A stretch of DNA of 64,000 nt from Calliphora vicina (taxonomy: Eukaryota > Arthropoda > Insecta > Diptera > Calliphoridae): positions 58,544,315 through 58,608,314 of the forward strand of contig NC_088781.1 of the NCBI RefSeq assembly GCF_958450345.1, read 5' to 3'. The notes beneath the pieces were generated by a model. The model did no database searches and had not been told where the DNA came from. It saw nothing but the letters and a program-made list of their open reading frames with translations. The translations under genes were made by a program, and so were the position numbers. This document shows positions 54,069 to 64,000 of this stretch, one piece after another; position 1 is the first letter of the stretch; every line of letters starts with the position of its first letter.

Positions 54069-54099
<31 letters not shown>

Positions 54100-57000
54100 C
54101 AAAATAAATAAATAAATAACAAAATAAATAACGAAATACAAATAAACAAAATAATATCAAATTAATCAATTTACAGAAAACAATTCTAAATGCTAAATTT
54201 ATGAAATAAAATAAACACTTACAAACTTGTTTAAGAACTTATTGAACATATATATAAATTAATGCTAAACTCAGCTTATATATAATTCAATGAATACTTA
54301 AACTAAGGAAATTCTAGATATATAATTAAAAACAAATATAAATAATAATTCTATATTTGATAATGAAATAGTAAAACAAACATAAAAAAAAAAGAAAACA
54401 AATAATTACATCTTAATATCACTTACAACTAAATTTTATAATTAATTTCAATTCATCATTAACGTGTTTGATTATAATTTTGTTAACATAACAATAAAAT
54501 TATAACAATTATCGTTAAATTATAAATATTATTTCTTTTTGATTATTATTTGCTTTTAAAATTATTATCAATTAATTATTAATATTTAGGATTTTTGCTA
54601 ATATATTTTTTGTTAATATGCTTTTGTTTATATTTTTGATAATATATGGTTGTTAATATAATTTTGGTTATATTTTTGTTAATATACTTTTGTTATTAAT
54701 TGTTTGTTAATATATTTTTGTTAACATATTATTGTTATAATATTATTATTATATTATTATTATATTATTGTTATTATATCATTGTTATATTATTATATTA
54801 TTGTCATTACATTGTTGTTATTATATTATTGTTTATATGATTAGGAAAATAAAAGTGATGTTTATATATATATTTGAAATTTGAAAATGATATTGTATGT
54901 AGTCATGGAGGAGTAAACAAAACCAACAGGTAATGATGTGAATTAAAAGAAAAGGCAATGTAAGTGTGAATTAGGGGCTTCTAGAATGGAAAGTAAAGGT
55001 GACCAGAAGCCAAGGTTGGCTGAAATAGTGCCATAATAGGGGAGGGCAACCTTCGAAGACAATCCCGACCAAGTCTTCACTGGAAAACGCAACTTCCTAC
55101 CATATGATTACAAAACCATGTCGCATGTCCGTCTGATATACTAGGTATTGCAACTCGTACTGTACTGTCCAATGTTAAATGTTACTTTTTGATGGCACGA
55201 AAATCTATTAAATGTTGGCGAACTGAGTGGACAAGAACCTATCCCACATCCGACGAGCTAATGCTGTGCGACCACCAGCGTGCCAGATCCACTCTCTGTC
55301 AAGGTTCGTCACAGATGATAACTCCTATCATTGCAGCAAATGGGATAATGGAATAATATAAGATCACATTTGAACGAAGCTATTTGTGGCACACTTACCC
55401 CTGAGAATATATCTGAAATGATCTCGTAACTATGCCAGAAATTCATTGTCCATATAATGCAATATAGAAGTAATCCAAATTCCGAAATCTTAATCTCAAA
55501 TGAAGATGGGGACTAGGATATAGACAATGATAACAATAAATAGTCAATAAACCATACGGAACAGAAGTTCCAATGATCCAAGTAGAACGAAGCTAAATTG
55601 TTTTCACAGAAGCCTTAAGATAGCTGGGTGTGATAACTAATCGATTAAATTAAATAGTAATGCCAAAAGCCTACCAAAGTTGTGAACTCATGTAGGAGTC
55701 TAAAGGCAAATACACAGAATACTTCTGTGTCACCCATTTGGGACGGTTCACTAAAATGTACCTTCAGGAATTGACATAATAATTTTCCGTAGATGTTGTT
55801 GCAGCAATATCGCACCATATATCTTTATAAATCGTCTGTTGTTGCAGGCATAATCCCTATAGATATCACAGCATGGAATATCTAAAACCACAGAGATGCA
55901 GGCATTATCCCTATAGATATCACAGCATCGATTCGGACACGATGACTCATCGAGTTGTGCAGTCTGCCCGTTTCTAGACAAAAAGAACATGTGATATTTG
56001 TATGTCACAGATTTCAAGATGTAGCTTAACAACGGATAATATTGTAGATTGGAACTACACTGGAATCTTATGAAGGTATTCATAATTTATGTAAATTAAT
56101 ACTTAAGAAAAGTAGAGCAGATTCGAAAGCAGCTTCGTAGTAGTACCTACTGGAAGTCCCGCGGAGTATGGTGTTGAATACCACATTTTACAGGAATTTA
56201 TTTAAAATATTTTCTTAAGATACATGGATATAACTAAATCGATTCCGACATAGAATAAATACATAGAACACACAGTGGATGCATATCATAAATATTTTTT
56301 GCAAATATTTGAAATTATCCATAAAACAAGATCTATCGTAGAGCTAAGATATCAAGCAATAATTATTTGCAGAAATAATAGTTATTATGTCAACAGAAGT
56401 ATTCGAAAATGGCAACAGAATACACTACTTTCGACTTTAAAGATTTGGGGAGTTAAAATTATACAATATACAAGAGCGTATTTTAATATTTATAATTATT
56501 TTTTTTAAGATTGTTATACGTTGATGGAAAAGGCATCTTGTCCAGATTCTATTTTGCTTATGAGTTTTGTATATGTTGTTAGCAGATTTGAAATATATAA
56601 TGCTTTTTGGCTTACCTACTCCACTTTGACTAGGATTTCAGCTGTTGGCGCTGTTTGCCGCCGATCTAGTTTTAACATAAAATTAAAGCTTAACTTATTA
56701 TCTAAAAGATATATCAAAACTAGCTGCCTTTTCGTGCCTATAGACAAATGGCATGCAAAAATGTTGAGCAAGTTCAACAATAGTAATTTGAATTTTTTTT
56801 GTGAAAACCAATTTTTTTGCACAGTGTCTTAAAGATAATTTTATGTAGAAATAAATGAGACATCACTTGCAGAAATCGGTTTATATTTGCAAAAGTTATT
56901 AAACTTTTTCGAAAAAAGTTCGAAAAAATTTACATTGAAAATTAAAAACTGTACAAATATTTTTTTATAGTTTTTTTGCAGAGACCGAAATAACGGGTTC

Positions 57001-60000
57001 ACTTTCATTTCAATGGTAAATTCTCATTCGCAGCCATTTAAAAATAATTTTTTGTGATATATCACTGAGAGAGTGATTTATTTGAGAACATTTTAGGTTT
57101 GGGGTTGAGAGAAACAGAAAAGAAACAAACACAAATAATCTGGATGAGTGATTTATAATTTATTTTTTTCGTAAAGGTCAGCTTGTGACTTTTATTTGCG
57201 AACATGAAAAATAAATCGCAAAAATGCATTTGATGCAAATCAAAGCTTAAATATATAAAATTTATCAAAAGATTAATAACAATTTAAAAAAAAAAATCTC
57301 ATTTCTGTTACTCAGACTTCATTACTTCATACTTATTATATTATTTCCATATTTGTTAAAAATTACTAATAATATGTTATTGTGTGTAAATAAAAGAGAA
57401 AGTGAGAGTATTAAGAACAAGAATGAATTGTTTATCTCACACCAAACCATTAAAAAACAACAAAAACGAATAAAGGTCATACCAAACCATTTAAGTAAAA
57501 ATCATTTTATAACTATTATTTTCAGTGATTTATTTTTATCACAAAAATATAAATCACAATTTGGGTTTTTTGGTATAGGGACAATTTATTTTCGATCTCT
57601 GTTTTTTTTATTCATATGCGCTGGGGAAGAAAATACTAAAAGAGGTGTTAATGAAAAGTTCAATAACATTTACAATTTTCATCCGATTTGAAAAATTAAA
57701 ACCGTGTTTTGTTAAGAACAAAATTTTCTTTATACGTTGATTTAAATTTGTATAAGCTTTCATATCAAAATAAGCAAAAAATTACTGAGTTGACAAACAT
57801 CACTGAAAACGGTTTTTTAGAAAAACTTCTGAATTTGAGGGTGTTTCTGAAATTTTTTGACACAATTTTTAATGTACTCAGCGAGACCTATAAATCTAAT
57901 GAGAAATACAAAAAAAAAACATTTAACTTCTCTTAACATCTCTATTTTATAGAAAATTAAACAAAAAATAGAAAATGTATTTTTAAGCGTTCATAACTTT
58001 TTTTATAATGATTCGCTTTTCAACAGAGATAAAATATTATAGAAATACTCAGCCATTCAAAAGTTACAGATTTTTGATCTGAAAATTAACAAAATTTTCC
58101 ACTGTGGAACGTAAGGAGAGAGAAATCTCAATGATAAAGGTTAAATCATAACAAATAGAAATAAATTGGGTTTTTGACAACAGACTTAGGTTCTTGACTC
58201 TCAGTTAATTATCTAGTTGTCATCTATGGAAATCTATTTGTTGGTTTTCCGATGAATAATTGTAGGTGCTTAATTCTGAGTGAAAAAATGTATTTGTATA
58301 TGGGGGATATCGCGACAAGTGAACCAACTTTTGAAATATTAATTCAGACACAATTTTTCAACAAGATCGGACAAGAACTCTCTCAGTTAGAGGGGGTTAA
58401 AATTTGACATTTTAGCCAAACAGGTGTTTTTTTCTCATCCATGTAACTTATTGCCTATTGTCCTTGGCAAAATGTGTCCCAAATAGTTTGACTTTTTTTC
58501 AAAATTGGCCCTTTTTTCTCAAAAGAAAGCTTAAATCTATGTATATTTTGAAGACCTTTTTGGTCTCTTAGTGGGATAGGAGTTGTATATGTACCGATAG
58601 CAATAAGTCAAAAAAGAAATGTGATCATGAAATCGTAATATTTGTGATCTTGAGATCGTAATGCGAAAACTAGTTTCTCACAAACTATTTACTTTATATA
58701 CAAAAGTCCTCCAATTAAGCATTTTGAATGAAATTCAAGTTATACAATCCTTGAATTACAATTTATTGCAATAGCATTCTCCAGTAAAATGGAAACATAA
58801 ATTCAAGTCATACATACATACATACATACAGTTTGTCAATAGAGAAAAAATAACAAAATTTCAAAGAAAACATTGATTACTAATATAAATAATCAACTTC
58901 TTTAATATAATAGATAACAAAAAAATCAATTTCAATAAAACCATTCATATTTATAATAAAAAAGGACAAACAAATTAATTTTTATACTGTCAAATAAATG
59001 TTTGCACATTCGATAAAATATTAAGTTTGTGATACATTTTCAGGGTTTTTAGCTGCTAAAATATTAAGGGTCCTCATGTAAACGCTTATATGCCTCGTAA
59101 ACTGTGCAATCTGTGCATTTTTATACTCTCGCAAATGAACTGTCAAAAAATGTATGGAAATTCGTTTGCACAACTCGGATAAGTTTGCGCGACAATTTAG
59201 ACTCGCAAACTTGAATTTATTGTGCATTTGATGAATCAGCTGCTTTTGTTTACTTTTATTAATAAGAAATAAAAATCAAATAAAATATAAAAATTTTGAG
59301 CATGTGAAAATTGTATAACTTTAGAACAGAATGATTGTATTAAATGACATTGTATATGAAAGCATTAACCAACAGCTAGAACATAAATAAAATCTTACAA
59401 ACTATGTATGTATATCACCGTTTGTTCCAAAGATTTAACTTTCATTCAACATTTTTAAAATTAAAATTTATACAATTTGAAAATTTATTTTTTAAGGCTT
59501 TTGTTGAATTTATTTTTATTTGACATTTGTATCAAATAGAGAGAAATTTAATGTATAAACTTGCACAAAATTGAAAAGGTTGGTTCATGAGACACGTCGC
59601 GCAAATTTGCACAATTGAACAAATGGGAAACTTAAGCGTTTAAATGAGTACCCTTATTGTGTGTCCAACTTGAGCATCAATTACGGCTGCCCATTGAGTT
59701 AATTAGCTTAGGGATATCATATTCCAAGGGTATTTTGTCCCACTCTTCTTTAATTTTTTCGTTTTGATTCTTTGGCGATATTTTTCCCACTTAATATCAG
59801 GACTTCGTGATATCAATAACTTTTGTACAGTTATATAGTAACCACGACCAAATAAATAAGAGTTATGTTTGGGATCATTGTCTAGTAATATTTGTATTAA
59901 AACTTGTTTGAATTTACCGGGTCAACAAAACCGAATTTCAGAATGATAGCGGTTAAATCGGTTTTTAAAACATCAAGATAAACTTATTTCGTCAATATTT

Positions 60001-62655
60001 TATCCAAAATCCTGATTACCCCTTACTGGATATACAACCCCAAACCATAACTGAAAGCTTTCCAAACTTAACTGTAGGAACTAAATTTTTGTTTTCTAGA
60101 GCTGTCAGAGGTTTTCGCCAAACTTTTTGGATTCCATCATGACAGTACAACATTATTTTTGTCTCATCAGAAAAAATTTAGTCCCCACTCTGGAGGGAGT
60201 GAAATGTGCTCTATAGAAAATCTTAATCGTTTCTCAATATTTTTGATTTAGAGCAGGGGTTTTTTCCTAGCTATTCCTGAAGAATATTTGTGTTTTAGTA
60301 GCACATTTCGTAGTGTTTCATGTAATACTCTTAGCCCATAATCATTTTCCTTTATAATAATTAAAATACAAAAAGTACAATCTTTTTCGAAATGCGATTT
60401 CCTGCCATTATTTTTATTTAAATATAAAGTCACTTGTAGAACTTAAAAAATATATTTTATAACTAAACGCTATGCAACCTCTTTCAAATGCGATAACATT
60501 CATAAAAAGGCCTATTTGCACAAAATTCGAGTATATTTAACCAATTTTTTGTTTTCTTCACTCAGTATGCAAAGATTTTTTTGACACCATTCATATTGAA
60601 AAAACATATATTTTTGTTGTTGGTGTTGTAAAGCGTTTGTCAATTTTAAATATGTTGGTGGAGTCAGATAGTCGTAAGAGGTCCAATAACGGAATGTGTG
60701 AAAAAAACAAAAATGTAATGAATTTATTCTTGGAATTCTTAAATGAAAATAAAATTTTAAAAATTTGTTTACTGTGCAAAGATATTTTTGACAAACTGTA
60801 TGTTTTTTGTTTAAAAATATTGCACCAAGTAATTTTGGTCACTTATTTGAACATGTAGAAATAAGTAGAGAAGTGAAAGAATAAGTCTGGAACAATATAT
60901 TTATTTTAGCTATGTTCAATATCTAAAAGTTGTTACTAGTTAGTAACAATTGTTACTGGAAAAGCGTTCATTAACTCAAAAAACTTGCAAGTAGAGGAAA
61001 ATTCAAGAGCGTATACATTTTAGAGAGTGTTCTCTCGTTGCAAACTATTACAAGTTCTATTTTGAACTCGTAATAGTTAGCAGCTTATATTTCATATGTT
61101 TTGTGTTATTGTTTATTTATTTTCAATTTTATTTTTGTGGCGAAAAAATATAAAAAAAAGAATTTTCAATAAAATTGAAGAAAATGTGAGTATTTATACA
61201 TTTTAAAAGAAATAAAATATGAAAATTGTGTGTATAAAACAATTGTTACTGGAAAAGCGTTCATTTACTTTTTACTATTTTTGAGATTTTAAGAGAGTAA
61301 TTTTGTAAATTTTGATTTTATTCTCTCGTTGCAAGTATTTACTGGGAAAGTAAATGAACAGACCTTTTGTAAGAAACAGGTAAAGTAACACAAACAAATC
61401 ATCCTAAAAATTTTACACATACAATGACTTACCAGAGCCAATAACATTTCAAAAGGAGCCACAAATCTAAGAAAATCAATTTGCCATGTGGATAAATGCT
61501 CATTTATCATAAATTCCATGTCACGTTGGAAACGTATACGTCCATAAATCCACAGTACAATTAGGATTAGTAATAAATTAATGATGGTTTGTGAGATGTA
61601 ACTATCGAACAAGAAAACCTTTAAATATTTAATGCCATGCTAATAGGAGAAAAGAAATGAGATTTTAAATTATTGTCTGCGATTGTTTTTATTACGAATA
61701 AAGATCGCTCTTACATTTGATGTGAAGTATAAAGAGATGACCGCTGGCATGGTTGTAAGACATATGGAAACTTCTGCTTTGAGATCTCTCAAGGACTCAA
61801 ACTCATCAAAAATGGTGGTTAACATTGTATACAAGTGCATGATCTGGAAAATGTGATCTTGAAATGATAAATTCTTAGAATAACAAATACAAAGCATTAC
61901 CACTCACAATTAAAAGCATGGCAGCCAAAAACAGCATAAAATAATATAATATTGACCATAGGTTGGCCCAAGCCATATGGGACATAACACTTCCGGCCGA
62001 TAAATATAAATCCCAAACATGACCTACCTCCGACACGTAATGGAAAGACGTGACTTCTGTAAATGTAAATTAGAGTCATTCAATATGCATTTATTGCATA
62101 TTTATGTATATTGATTAATATTTCCTTAACTAACCTTTAAAATATTTTTCCGTAAAATTGGCCAACAAAACCAAACCAATAACTATCACCAACTGTCCGA
62201 GGCCAATTAAACAACTCTGTTTCATAATATTGGTTTTAAATTTATTGAAACTAGACAGTGTTATGAAGAGACCCCAGCCTGGTCCTAATGCAATTACTCC
62301 ATCAAATGGTATGCTGAGAATACCTTTTATAATATCTACCCTGTTGGGAATGCCAAATCGACGAAATACATGACCGTATCCGGGTAAAAAGCTGAAACGT
62401 ATTATTAATATTACCAAAAGTCCGAGTAGCGTCCAAATGGTGTAACGGATAATTTTACCGAACTGTAAGAGGAAAATGGGGACTAGATTAGATATTTATG
62501 ATCTGAACATGTTTTGAACTTAAAACACTCTTACCCTCTCAGTATTGAAGAATTTCAAAATTAATAAAGTCACTATGGCCCAAACTAGAATGGCACATAA
62601 AATTAATTGCCATGATATGGACAACTCAGCAGAATTTTTATCATTAAAAAAAGTT
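49763..62655 (-). CDS. SLC6-like transporter gene D, last six coding exons (partial)
   Basis: Exons (minus) equivalent to exons 5-10 of B and C: 62535-62655, 62135-62462, 61908-62056, 61715-61843, 61433-61639, 49763-50056. All are open with conserved phases and GT/AG sites; exons 1-4 lie beyond the right edge. Landmarks: ISWQLILCAILVWA (TM4), LGPGWGLFITLSSFNKF (TM6-TM7), LTTIFDEFESLRDLK, LWIYGRIRFQRDMEFM, and a C-terminus ending NNISTI. TM8 reads LAAMLLI, again without the usual sodium-site residues. Exon 5 is 18 nt (6 codons) shorter than in B and C. It is the most diverged of the visible paralogues. Intron 9 is 11.4 kb of transposon relics; intron 4 carries a fresh mariner. Confidence 0.88.
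50314..51070. mobile_element. Non-autonomous hAT element with internal repeats
   Basis: 14-bp inverted ends TAGAGATGAGCGAT and a perfect 8-bp duplication GTGCACTG (50306-50313, 51071-51078). Inside, a unit with AATCACTGGTAACAACAG, GTAACAGGTAC and TTTCAACATACTGTTAAATG recurs about three times. No transposase. It is in gene D intron 9. Confidence 0.82.
51449..52060. pseudogene. Inverted repeat plus mariner-like transposase relic
   Basis: 51449-51655 is an inverted repeat (GGTTGTCATAGAATCCAATC and its complement). From 51656 the plus strand reads MKFQQDDATCDTYESVKQL, then after a gap RSCDLTALYLWQWGYLNLK. These correspond to the FQQDGATCHT and PRSCDLTPLDFFLWGYLK regions of mariner-type transposases. 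Stops and missing parts make it dead. Confidence 0.5.
52061..53260. other. Gene D intron 9, AT-rich
   Basis: No gene seen. 52585-52640 has short direct repeats of TTTAATAGAAG. Fragments around 53045-53215 look transposon-like but cannot be assigned. Confidence 0.3.
53261..55850. repeat. AT-rich intron with simple repeats
   Basis: (TA)n at 53263-53280, (AAAT)n at about 54067-54145, and degenerate (TTA)n at about 54730-54835. The segment 54950-55700 is less AT-rich but gives no recognisable protein. Confidence 0.55.
55851..55936. repeat. Short tandem duplication
   Basis: CCCTATAGATATCACAGCAT occurs twice, preceded by GCAGGCATAAT or GCAGGCATTAT, at a spacing of about 58 bp. Confidence 0.6.
56830..57890. 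mobile_element. Diverged copy of the 45363-47107 foldback
   Basis: Runs opposite to the first copy: CTTTTTCGAAAAAAGTTCG, AACATTTACAATTTTCATCC and GAGGGTGTTTCTGAAATTT all match its complement. No INE insertion here. The ends are not resolved. The flanking 56000-56830 holds no recognised gene. Confidence 0.5.
58290..58580 (+). repeat. One-arm relic of the palindromic satellite element
   Basis: CAAGTGAACCAACTTTTGAA, AATGTGTCCCAAATAGTTTG and one array unit (CTCTTAGTGGGATAGGAGTT) follow the order of the left arm of 24180-27320. A short (CATA)n tract follows at about 58808-58830. Confidence 0.6.
59066..59655. mobile_element. MITE with AAGGGT ends
   Basis: The ends AAGGGTCCTCATGTAAACGC and the complement of GCGTTTAAATGAGTACCCTT form a 20-bp imperfect inverted repeat, flanked by ATT on both sides. 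Internal phrases with GTGCAAATTTGCGCG-like text also face each other. No coding capacity. Confidence 0.6.
59690..60440 (-). pseudogene. Tc1-like transposase relic
   Basis: Minus-strand pieces: VLLKHKYSSGIARKKPLL, then F*DETKIMLYCHDGIQKVWR (first catalytic D), VPTVKFGKLSVMVWGCIS (Tc1 signature), LLDNDPKHNSYLF (second D), ISRSPDIKWEK. Several stops and frameshifts. It is a different, much older family than the mariner copies. Confidence 0.72.
60930..61350. repeat. Direct and inverted short repeats in gene D intron 9
   Basis: AATTGTTACTGGAAAAGCGT occurs at about 60947 and 61240, and TTCTCTCGTTGCAA at about 61032 and 61321. The spacing suggests a short duplicated or transposon-derived block. Confidence 0.45.
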
Positions 62656-62701
62656 CTGGAATTTGAGTAACGATAAAAAATGTATTAAAATCATTTTACT
62701 A

Positions 62702-63999
62702 AGGAGTGAGATCGAAAAATTCTTAACACACGTTTTTCATTACATTTTTTAACCCAAGTATTATTTGAATTTTTTTTTGATCAAGTTACCTTTGAAAAAC
62801 ATGTCAGTTATTATGTGTAATGTCAATTATATTAATTTTTTTGTTAATCTGATTAAAATGAGTGACCAGAAAAAAGTGCGTACTGAAATTATTAAATATT
62901 TTCAACAAAACCCAACTTGGTCTTACAAAAAGTTGGCCAAGCATACAAAGGTCTGCCGTCAAACTGTTTCCAATGTTATTAAACAGTACCGGGAGAACTT
63001 GTCAGTTGATAGAAAACCTGGTTCAGGTAGAAGGAATGGTCCACATGATGTTTCTAAAGCCAAAAAAATAGAACGCATTTTCAAAAGAGCTCCCAACACA
63101 TCCGGTAGGAAAGCAGCCCGGTTAGCTCAGTGCTCGGACTATTTGGTACGAAAAGTTAAAGCTAATGCAGGTTTAAAAACATACAAGGCTCAAAAAGTTC
63201 CTGACAGGAACGCTACTAAAAATTTAGAGGCCAAAAACAGAGCACGGAAATTGAAGTCAAGTTTTATAAAAAAATATTCTTGCTGCATAATGGATGACGA
63301 AACGTATGTTCTGGCAGATTTTTCGCAACTTCCAGGTCAAAAATTTTATGTTGCTGATGCTCGAGGGAATGTTGAAGAAAAGTTTAGGACCCAAAAGCAG
63401 ACAAAATTTCCCAGAAAGTTCTTGGTATGGCAAGCAATATGCAGTTGCGGCAAAAGAAGCCACTCATTTGTTACAACGGGCTCTATAAATACCGAAATTT
63501 ACATCAAGGAATGTTTACAAAAAAGGCTGCTTCCATTCATAAGACTTCATAATGTGTCCACTTATTTTTGGCCTGACTTGGCATCCTGTCACTATGGCAA
63601 ACAAGCCCTTGAGTGGTACAAGAACAATAATGTGGTATTTGTACCAAGAGAGGCAAATCCTCCAAACTGCCCGGAGCTAAGGCCAGTGGAGAGATATTGG
63701 GCTCTTGTTAAAAGAGAATTGAAGAGTACAAAAAAGGTGTCCAAAAGTGTGGTAGATTTTAAACGGAGATGGACTACATGTTCGAGCAAAGTGACAGAAA
63801 GCACTATAAAAACGTTAATGGAAGGGTTTCCGAAAAAGGTTCAAAATTTCATCACTAGTGATTAAAACTATAAAAATAATTTTTTTTGTAAATTGTAATA
63901 ATAATTTCAATCAAATAAAAAAAAAATTAAAGCTGTAAGTTTAGTGGTTTCTTTTTTATAAACATATATGTATGTTAAGAATTTTTCGATCTCACTCCT
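62702..63999 (+). mobile_element. Tc1/mariner-like element, DD37E type, copy 2
   Basis: Same inverted ends as copy 1 (AGGAGTGAGATCGAAAAATT), TA at 62700-62701 on the left; the right flank is cut by the window after one T. It is 1298 bp and lies in intron 4 of gene D. Near-identity with copy 1 indicates recent movement. Confidence 0.92.
62858..63865 (+). CDS. Mariner-like (DD37E) transposase, copy 2, intact
   Basis: 335 aa from MSDQKKVRTE to NFITSD. Same paired-like DNA-binding start and same DDE residues as copy 1 (MDDETYV, WPDLASCHY, PVERYW). It includes the FRTQK residues that copy 1 lacks, so it may be the functional form. A nuclear transposase acting on the 27-bp ends is the expected role. 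Confidence 0.9.
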   Translation: MSDQKKVRTEIIKYFQQNPTWSYKKLAKHTKVCRQTVSNVIKQYRENLSVDRKPGSGRRNGPHDVSKAKKIERIFKRAPNTSGRKAARLAQCSDYLVRKVKANAGLKTYKAQKVPDRNATKNLEAKNRARKLKSSFIKKYSCCIMDDETYVLADFSQLPGQKFYVADARGNVEEKFRTQKQTKFPRKFLVWQAICSCGKRSHSFVTTGSINTEIYIKECLQKRLLPFIRLHNVSTYFWPDLASCHYGKQALEWYKNNNVVFVPREANPPNCPELRPVERYWALVKRELKSTKKVSKSVVDFKRRWTTCSSKVTESTIKTLMEGFPKKVQNFITSD

Positions 64000-64000
64000 T

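Noticed and set aside
55751..56083. 110-codon frame with two CCDIYRD pieces
   Set aside because: The repeated piece is a 58-bp DNA duplication; no domain is recognised and the setting is an intron.
59021..59227. 68-codon minus frame as a small gene
   Set aside because: It overlaps the end of a MITE and has no recognisable feature.

Overview
This is AT-rich nuclear DNA of a dipteran insect, most likely a higher fly. The evidence is spliced genes with GT/AG introns, many INE-1/DINE-1-type Helentron repeats ending in CTTACTTGTTT, and abundant insect DNA transposons (Tc1/mariner, hAT, PIF/Harbinger, Helitron). I see no bacterial, plasmid or CRISPR features.

The host genes form one system: a head-to-tail tandem array of at least four paralogous SLC6-type (sodium:neurotransmitter symporter family) membrane proteins, all on the minus strand. 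Gene A (61-7557) has its first three coding exons in the window and the rest lies off the left edge; its exon 2 carries a 1-nt deletion. Gene B (12152-22309) and gene C (30236-44943) are complete. Each has ten coding exons with identical intron phases and intact reading frames of about 597 and 599 codons. Gene D (49763-62655) shows its last six coding exons and runs off the right edge. A, B and C also share an upstream block (putative non-coding first exon and start site). They keep the SLC6 scaffold but have lost the near-universal TM1 motif (GLGNVWRFPY) and the TM8 sodium-site motif, so they look like divergent orphan SLC6 proteins. The nearest remembered comparison is the Drosophila CG13793-CG13796 cluster, which I could not check.

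Almost everything else is transposon sequence that has inflated introns and intergenic gaps. Left part: a three-deep nest in gene A intron 1 (INE-like element, then a hAT element, then another INE-like element holding a perfect 1.1-kb CAGA array), then a 2.4-kb palindromic foldback. Gene B intron 9 holds a 3.7-kb foldback split by a mariner-like element. The B-C gap holds a 3.1-kb palindrome with 14 copies of a ~175-bp unit, followed by a 2.1-kb element coding for a broken DDE-like transposase of a type I recognise only by motif. Gene C introns 1 and 7 hold Helitrons, a Pif1/Helitron helicase relic, INE-like elements, two PIF/Harbinger-type elements and another foldback. The C-D gap holds a foldback, a Harbinger transposase relic split by a hAT MITE, and INE-like copies. 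Gene D intron 9 (11.4 kb) holds a hAT element, mariner and Tc1 relics, MITEs and simple repeats. A second nearly identical mariner-like element (DD37E type) sits in gene D intron 4 and ends at the window edge.

The best candidates for something new are the motif-stripped SLC6 array, the large palindromic foldbacks (several families, one with a satellite array inside), and the transposon at 27331-29446.
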